From positions 1-7,678 of the forward strand of contig CBHTSZ010000008.1 in NCBI GenBank assembly GCA_966095765.1: 7,678 nt of DNA. The letters run 5' to 3'. Source of the DNA: CBHTSZ01 sp966095765 (GTDB taxonomy: Bacteria; Patescibacteriota; Saccharimonadia; Saccharimonadales; Saccharimonadaceae). The notes beneath the pieces are model-generated. The model ran no database searches, was not told the origin of the DNA, and saw only the letters and a list, made by a program, of their open reading frames with translations. The translations under genes were made by a program, and so were the position numbers. This document shows positions 4,480 through 7,678 of this stretch, one piece after another (position 1 is the stretch's first letter; every line of letters starts with the position of its first letter).

Positions 4480-4676
4480 TGACTGTTGTTACCACGAACG
4501 TCAGCATCGTTCTCGAAACAGAGTGGAGCGAGGAAGCGCTACAAGAGCTCGACGAACTGAAATCGCCAGTAGAGAGTCGGGAAGACACTATAGAGCATCT
4601 CACTGAGCAGGTCATCAAAGAGAAGTTCGATGAAGACGCGCTTCAGTCGCTCGAAGTCGAGATCACGCTTGACTAA
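4479..4676 (+). CDS. Acidic helical hypothetical protein, 65 aa
   Basis: This protein begins MTVVTTNVSI. A short beta opening (VVTTNVSIVLETE) leads into two Glu-rich helices, SEEALQELDELKSPVESREDTIEHLTEQVIKEKF, and closes with ALQSLEVEITLD, probably a strand pairing with the first. This beta-alpha-alpha-beta layout is reminiscent of small dimeric phage regulators, but no DNA-binding motif is visible and no family is recognised. The start is fixed by the Shine-Dalgarno at 4467 and the TAATG junction with the chimeric gene, so expression depends on the duplicated promoter at 4321. Confidence 0.8.
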   Translation: MTVVTTNVSIVLETEWSEEALQELDELKSPVESREDTIEHLTEQVIKEKFDEDALQSLEVEITLD

Positions 4677-4693
4677 AGTCAAGCTGGAGTCAT

Positions 4694-4708
4694 CGGATCA
4701 ATGATCCG
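4694..4708. repeat. 15-bp palindrome in the gap before the ATPase gene
   Basis: CGGATCA-A-TGATCCG is a perfect inverted repeat with 7-base arms around one base. It lies 17 bases after a stop codon and about 35 bases before the BRE/TATA of the ATPase gene. It could be a binding site for a dimeric regulator or a small terminator hairpin; no T-tract follows at once. Confidence 0.7.
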
Positions 4709-4734
4709 CGAGATTAAGCTAAGTGAGTAAGTAG

Positions 4735-4780
4735 CACGGCGGAACTTTTTTATAGTCCCAAACCCTACTATAGGGCACAC
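4735..4780 (+). promoter_or_regulatory. Class A promoter with CCCTA-N3-TAGGG dyad
   Basis: GGCGGAAC-TTTTTT-ATAG at 4738-4755 is the BRE/TATA. CCCTA-CTA-TAGGG at 4763-4775 is a perfect 13-bp dyad related to the ACCTA-N3-TAGGT sites. The ATG is 29 bases after the first A of the ATA, five more than at 3731, so a leader of up to about five bases is expected. Confidence 0.8.
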
Positions 4781-6610
4781 ATGGAGATTCAAGTCGAAAA
4801 GGAGCCTGACGTAGAGCTACACGACAGGAACGTCCTGTATGACGTGGTGGATTATTCTCGGTCGAAACAGGTTCTCAACGAAGAGCAGACGCTTGTCACA
4901 CTGCTGACGTATATCACGGGTCTGCTGCCAGACCATGCTGACTATGGCTCGCTGATTATTACTGGTGGGTCGTCTGGTGGTAAGACGCACATGAAGGAGA
5001 AAGTCGTGGACAAGCTGTTTGCGCTCGCCAAGGACTGGCTTTTCAACCTCACTGCGGGGTCTGACAAGTCGCTGATCGACCACCCTGACTGGGACGACTG
5101 TCGGATCGCTGCACTGAACGAGTTGAACAAGATTCCTGACGAGATGGCTGAGTTCCTCAAGTCGGTTCACGGTGACGACGGCGGGTTCAACTACGCACGT
5201 AACGTCTCTGATCCCGAGGCTGAGTCTGGACGTACCTCAGTTAACATTACTCGTGAGCCGAAGCCTGTGATCTTCATGCTCGCTGACGAGAACAAGATGG
5301 ACGTTGAGCAGGAGTTGCAGACTCGTATGCTGGAGGCGAAGGTTGACGAGACGGAAGAGAAGAACGCGGCTGTGCACGACATGCACTGGGGTCACAAGAA
5401 CCTCACCCTGCCTGCCAGTGATACAGAATACATCTTCGATGCGCCGAAGCTACAGTATGCATTGCAGTACCACATCTCGAACATACCAGTTGACACACCC
5501 GTGTTGATTCCTACGGGGGAGGGGAGATTCGACGGAGACGACTGGGACGCTGCAAACGTCACTCGACCGATGTTTACGTTCAAACGGTCGGAATCGTCTC
5601 GTGCGAGTCGTATGATCGCCTCGCTGGTGAAGGCGAGTGCGCTGCTCAACTACCACGCCCGTGAGCGTGTGACGCTCGAAGTGGACGGGGAAGAGGTTGA
5701 GCACATCGTAGCGGCACCCGAAGATGTTGGGAACGTGATCGCCTGCCGTAAGACGCTGCTGAGCAGCACGCACGGCCTGGACGAGAAGAAGCTGGCGATT
5801 CTCGACGCCATCATCGAGCGCGGTGCTCAGATGGATAGCGGATCGAGTGCGCTGGCATGCAACCTCAAGTCGATTGAGGAAGAGATTCAGGACAACCCGA
5901 ACATCGCAACGTTCAGCAAGAAGGAACTGCGGAACCTGCTGGACGAGATGAACGAGGCATACCTGATCGATATTCGTGAGAATCCGAACGACCGACGCGA
6001 GAACCTGTACGTCTACGACGGCGGGAACGCGCTGGGCCGACCGAACATCGAAGACGAGTGGGATCACTTCCAAGAAGTGGGCGACCCGATTCACCGCCGA
6101 CCGATCAAGAAGACCGTTGACGCACAGCAGGAGCGTCTCGGAGCGCGGTCTGTCTCGGACGCCTTAGAAGCCGCTCAGCACGTCCCTGATGGGCAGATGA
6201 ACCTGGAGGGTGCAGCGGTGCCAGGTGAGCCTGAAAGCTTAGGAGAAGCCGCTGAGGGCCTCTCACAGGTCGAGCAGGATGTACTTGCGCTCATGCGTGA
6301 GAACCTCGATGGTCGAGAGGTCTGCCACGAGGATCTGGACGACATGGATTACGAGCACATGTTGATCGGACGACAGCTTGGGCTGGTCGAAGAGTCTGCG
6401 GACGGCTGTCTGCGACCCGTTCGACCTGCGAGCACGGACGATATTCGGGGAACGATCTTCGACCCACAAGACCCGCGTTGGAACGGACACAACCGTGGTG
6501 AGGTGAAGGCGAAGATTGAACAGGCTGTCGGATCTCTCAGCAGCAAGGGACTCTGGCACATGGAAGAGAACGGTGATGCGAGCGTTACCATCGTCGTTCA
6601 AAACATTTAA
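4781..6610 (+). CDS. P-loop (AAA+-type) ATPase with winged-helix regions, 609 aa
   Basis: This is the one large enzyme here. Walker A is GGSSGGKT at residues 62-69 (Lys68, Thr69), preceded by the strand SLIITG. A likely Walker B variant is RIAALNEL at 108-115, with Asn113-Glu114 where Asp-Glu is usual. PVIFMLADEN (162-171) fits a sensor-1 strand, and Arg182 in ELQTRMLEAKVDET fits an arginine finger. The order TAGSDK (91-96), NEL, DDGGFNY, ADEN, TRML, VDET resembles the ATPase domains of phage and mobile-element primase-helicase proteins, recalled from family knowledge. Residues 335-415 look like a winged helix (KLAILDAIIERG, then FSKKELRNLLDEMNEAYLI). A polar linker (440-492) leads to a second helix-turn-helix-like region at 494-605. 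No primase or CHC2 zinc motif is present. Likely role: replication initiation or helicase-type work on DNA. The stop codon overlaps the TATA box of the next gene. Confidence 0.8.
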   Translation: MEIQVEKEPDVELHDRNVLYDVVDYSRSKQVLNEEQTLVTLLTYITGLLPDHADYGSLIITGGSSGGKTHMKEKVVDKLFALAKDWLFNLTAGSDKSLIDHPDWDDCRIAALNELNKIPDEMAEFLKSVHGDDGGFNYARNVSDPEAESGRTSVNITREPKPVIFMLADENKMDVEQELQTRMLEAKVDETEEKNAAVHDMHWGHKNLTLPASDTEYIFDAPKLQYALQYHISNIPVDTPVLIPTGEGRFDGDDWDAANVTRPMFTFKRSESSRASRMIASLVKASALLNYHARERVTLEVDGEEVEHIVAAPEDVGNVIACRKTLLSSTHGLDEKKLAILDAIIERGAQMDSGSSALACNLKSIEEEIQDNPNIATFSKKELRNLLDEMNEAYLIDIRENPNDRRENLYVYDGGNALGRPNIEDEWDHFQEVGDPIHRRPIKKTVDAQQERLGARSVSDALEAAQHVPDGQMNLEGAAVPGEPESLGEAAEGLSQVEQDVLALMRENLDGREVCHEDLDDMDYEHMLIGRQLGLVEESADGCLRPVRPASTDDIRGTIFDPQDPRWNGHNRGEVKAKIEQAVGSLSSKGLWHMEENGDASVTIVVQNI

Positions 6611-6635
6611 GTAGGCTGATTGCCTACTGTTCTAC
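6606..6635 (+). promoter_or_regulatory. Class B promoter overlapping the ATPase stop codon
   Basis: TTTAAGTA at 6606-6613 contains the TAA stop (6608-6610) of the ATPase gene. GTAGG (6611-6615), 7-base gap, CCTAC (6623-6627) makes the inverted repeat. ATG 6636 is 27 bases after the first A, giving a leaderless message. Confidence 0.75.
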
Positions 6636-6740
6636 ATGGGATTGTGTTATGAGTGCTATCCATCGAAGGAAGGCCCTACCGAAGGAGAGTGCGAATCGTG
6701 TGGGAAAGACCTGTCGAGGCAGGGCACTCAAAGACGCTGA
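6636..6740 (+). CDS. Zinc-ribbon microprotein, 34 aa
   Basis: Cys4, Cys7, Cys19 and Cys22 (CYEC, 11 residues, CESCGKDL) make a minimal zinc ribbon of the rubredoxin-knuckle kind; CxSCGKDL is typical of the second knuckle of many archaeal zinc ribbons. The protein ends in a basic tail (SRQGTQRR), unusual among the acidic proteins here. Such very short zinc proteins are frequent in haloarchaea and their viruses, mostly with unknown function; binding of a protein or nucleic acid is the reasonable guess. The gene has its own class B promoter at leaderless distance and is followed straight away by a T-tract, so it forms a one-gene unit. It is too short for most gene finders. Confidence 0.75.
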   Translation: MGLCYECYPSKEGPTEGECESCGKDLSRQGTQRR

Positions 6741-6745
6741 TTTTT
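6741..6745 (+). terminator. T5 tract at gene end
   Basis: TTTTT directly follows the stop of the 34-residue gene and may terminate it. The same bases also begin TTTTTAAGTA, a possible TATA box. Confidence 0.4.
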
Positions 6746-6775
6746 AAGTAACACTGAGACTACATACCATAGTAG
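6741..6775 (+). promoter_or_regulatory. Possible upstream tandem promoter
   Basis: TTTTTAAGTA at 6741-6750 equals the class B TATA box, and CTAC (6760-6763) with GTAG (6772-6775) forms a dyad with an 8-base gap. Predicted start is near 6770, giving a leader of about 55 bases before the gene at 6827. The GTAGG arm directly after the box is missing here, so it may be a degenerate class B site. Confidence 0.4.
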
Positions 6776-6778
6776 CAG

Positions 6779-6794
6779 TCTGCCGCCGAGCAGA
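6779..6794 (+). repeat. Small hairpin between tandem promoters
   Basis: TCTGC (6779-6783) and GCAGA (6790-6794) are perfect arms around CGCCGA. It ends three bases before the second TATA box and could be a terminator for upstream reading or part of the leader of the upstream promoter. Confidence 0.4.
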
Positions 6795-6796
6795 AG

Positions 6797-6826
6797 TTTT
6801 ATATACTTGTACACCCTACAATGTGT
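6797..6826 (+). promoter_or_regulatory. TATA promoter with CCCTAC half-site
   Basis: TTTTATATA at 6797-6805. The distance from its ATA to ATG 6827 is 24-26 bases, matching the other leaderless promoters; ATG 6821 is only 20 bases away. CCCTAC at 6814-6819 is one arm of the operator-like dyad; ACAC (6811-6814) and GTGT (6822-6825) flank it as a short extra dyad. Confidence 0.7.
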
Positions 6827-7213
6827 ATGGACTTAGAAGAGATCCAAGACTTCATTGCAGAAGAGATAGACGAGGAAGATGCGAACATCGGACTCGATCT
6901 ACTGATTGCAATGGCTGGCAAATTCTCCGAAGGTCGGATGGCGCTGGATGCACACGGCATTGATGGCGACGACCGTGCCGAAGTCCTCGGTGATGTTCTG
7001 GCTGCTATGGTCACGATCATCGCACACACCGCTGAAGAAGAGGGCGTCGATCTCGCTGCTGCAATGGACGAGCGTATGGATGCCATGCGTGCTGAGAAAG
7101 AGCAGCGAGAAGACGTGGAACAGATGATCGAGGATGCTGACTACGAAGGACTGGCCGAAGCAATGGGTCTGACAGCAGAGGCGGACGACGAGGAAACCAG
7201 AGCGTTCATATAA
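6827..7213 (+). CDS. MazG-like nucleotide pyrophosphohydrolase family protein, 128 aa
   Basis: The protein is all-helical and very acidic. The part GKFSEGRMAL (31-40) followed by RAEVLGDVLAAMVTIIAHTAEEEGVDLAAAMDERM (50-84) follows the MazG/all-alpha NTP pyrophosphatase layout: a first metal-binding helix, then an ExxxD helix (Glu52, Asp56) with the familiar (E/A)xLGDVL, then a helix ending EEGVDL. The usual EExxE of the first helix is reduced, leaving mainly Glu35, so activity is uncertain. MazG enzymes hydrolyse non-canonical or alarmone nucleotides, and phages often carry them. Residues 1-20 and 95-128 are extra Glu/Asp-rich extensions. ATG 6827 is chosen because it sits at leaderless distance from TTTTATATA; ATG 6821 in frame would add Met-Cys and is possible. 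The next gene starts 13 bases after the stop. Confidence 0.65.
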   Translation: MDLEEIQDFIAEEIDEEDANIGLDLLIAMAGKFSEGRMALDAHGIDGDDRAEVLGDVLAAMVTIIAHTAEEEGVDLAAAMDERMDAMRAEKEQREDVEQMIEDADYEGLAEAMGLTAEADDEETRAFI

Positions 7214-7226
7214 CGCGGATGTAACA

Positions 7227-7628
7227 ATGACAATATACACCAATCAATTGGAAAAAGCGAAGAGCGTCACGGAGACGTTGGCAGCAACCCGCACACACGC
7301 GGAGGATGTTGCCAGTGGTGAAGTGACTGAGCACAGCGAGGCAAACGAGCGTGAGCTACTCGAAGCTCGAACCGTTGTGCTTGAGTGGCTTCACAAGAAG
7401 CAGGACATGCTTGACGAAGACGAGTTTGAGGTAGACGGAGACGTTGACCTCCTTGTTGAAACAATGTTGTGCATTGACTATTTCGCTGACGAACCAGACG
7501 AGCGTGTTGCTGAGGCTCTCTATGAGCGAATCTCAAAGATCTACACGGCAATGGTAATATACACAACCATGCTGCACGCAAAGCAGGAAAACTCGCTCGA
7601 ACCTGAGTTCGACCGAACGTTCCAGTAA
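7227..7628 (+). CDS. Acidic helical hypothetical protein, 133 aa
   Basis: This protein begins MTIYTNQLEK and appears wholly helical. Residues 5-30 and 36-62 (ANERELLEARTVVLEWLHKKQDML) make a likely helical pair with coiled-coil character. An acidic loop (DEDEFEVDGDVD, 63-74) leads to DLLVETMLCIDYFADEPDERVAEALYERISKIYTAMVIYTTMLHAK, which looks like two more amphipathic helices. No catalytic motif is seen and no family is recognised. The second half resembles a helical bundle, perhaps a partner of the MazG-like protein with which it shares an operon (13-base gap, no separate promoter or strong Shine-Dalgarno). The single cysteine is at 82. A class A promoter begins 8 bases after its stop. Confidence 0.8.
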   Translation: MTIYTNQLEKAKSVTETLAATRTHAEDVASGEVTEHSEANERELLEARTVVLEWLHKKQDMLDEDEFEVDGDVDLLVETMLCIDYFADEPDERVAEALYERISKIYTAMVIYTTMLHAKQENSLEPEFDRTFQ

Positions 7629-7635
7629 TCGACAC

Positions 7636-7669
7636 TCTTTTATACCTGTAGCACCTACATTAGGTAGCG
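7636..7669 (+). promoter_or_regulatory. Class A promoter with 13-bp dyad
   Basis: CTCTTTTATACC at 7635-7646 matches the box at 3105-3116. ACCTA-CAT-TAGGT at 7653-7665 is another perfect dyad with a 3-base centre, and is followed by AGCG and ATG 7670, 28 bases after the first A of the ATA. Confidence 0.75.
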
Positions 7670-7678
7670 ATGGCTACA
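7670..7678 (+). CDS. Start of a gene cut by the window end
   Basis: ATG GCT ACA (Met-Ala-Thr) lies at the correct distance from the promoter at 7636, with the dyad in place, and runs out of the window. Nothing can be said about the product. Confidence 0.55.

Noticed and set aside
4373..4606. 77-codon plus-strand frame overlapping the chimeric gene
   Set aside because: Its product is rich in Ser, Arg and Thr, unlike real genes here, and it is the off-frame shadow of the genes at 4357 and 4479, which have a promoter and a Shine-Dalgarno.
4701..4730. Nine-codon frame beginning in the palindrome
   Set aside because: Too short and unsupported by promoter or Shine-Dalgarno.
5450..6094. Minus-strand open frame of 214 codons
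   Set aside because: It lies entirely opposite the ATPase gene, and its sequence is rich in Arg, His and Val as expected from a shadow frame.
1..7678. CRISPR array, insertion sequence, tRNA or rRNA genes
   Set aside because: No regularly spaced repeat, transposase motif, terminal inverted repeat or conserved RNA motif was found. The only long repeat is the 75-bp pair.

Overview
The window reads as a compact stretch of a haloarchaeal virus, most likely a tailed virus or provirus (a plasmid is possible). Four things point there: nearly every encoded protein is strongly acidic; genes are preceded by archaeal TATA boxes about 24-29 bases before an ATG, so most first genes look leaderless; the tetranucleotide CTAG is not found anywhere on reading through; and all genes lie on the + strand, are short, and are tightly packed or overlapping. 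No structural, packaging, tail, tRNA, rRNA, insertion-sequence or CRISPR feature is visible, so this looks like an early or accessory region around a replication-type ATPase gene.

Layout. 1-929: a 149-residue unknown protein, then a two-gene unit (83 and 54 residues) coupled through a strong Shine-Dalgarno. 930-1130: a non-coding interval with its own promoter and a strongly self-complementary segment, a candidate structured RNA. 1131-2359: the 355-residue acidic protein and a 52-residue partner. 2360-2532: a T-rich terminator, a 9-bp perfect hairpin and a new promoter. 2533-3104: two overlapping zinc-ribbon genes. 3136-3646: three tiny unknown genes. 3731-4306: a double zinc-finger protein and two unknowns. 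4357-4676: a gene whose promoter and first codons are a near-perfect copy of the zinc-finger gene's, followed by a 65-residue protein. 4781-6610: a 609-residue P-loop ATPase with two likely winged-helix regions. 6636-6740: a 34-residue zinc-ribbon protein. 6827-7628: a MazG-like protein and a helical acidic protein. 7670 onward: the first codons of another gene.

Regulation is the most striking layer. About ten promoters fall into recognisable types. One type has C-T6-ATA (or CTCTTTTATA) and, in the clearest cases, a 13-bp dyad of the form (A/C)CCTA-N3-TAGG(T/G) sitting at the expected transcription start, directly before the ATG. The second type has TTTAAGTAGG in which the end of the TATA box is one arm of a GTAGG-N7/8-CCTA(C/T) inverted repeat. 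This suggests that one phage-encoded DNA-binding protein, or a small set of them, coordinates many small transcription units. The 355-residue protein gene uses a different promoter (TTTAAATA, longer leader, no clear dyad), so it may be expressed at another time.

The ATPase, the MazG-like protein and the zinc-ribbon microproteins fit a role in replication, nucleotide pools and host takeover, but apart from the ATPase and MazG-like folds the functions are unknown and are left so.
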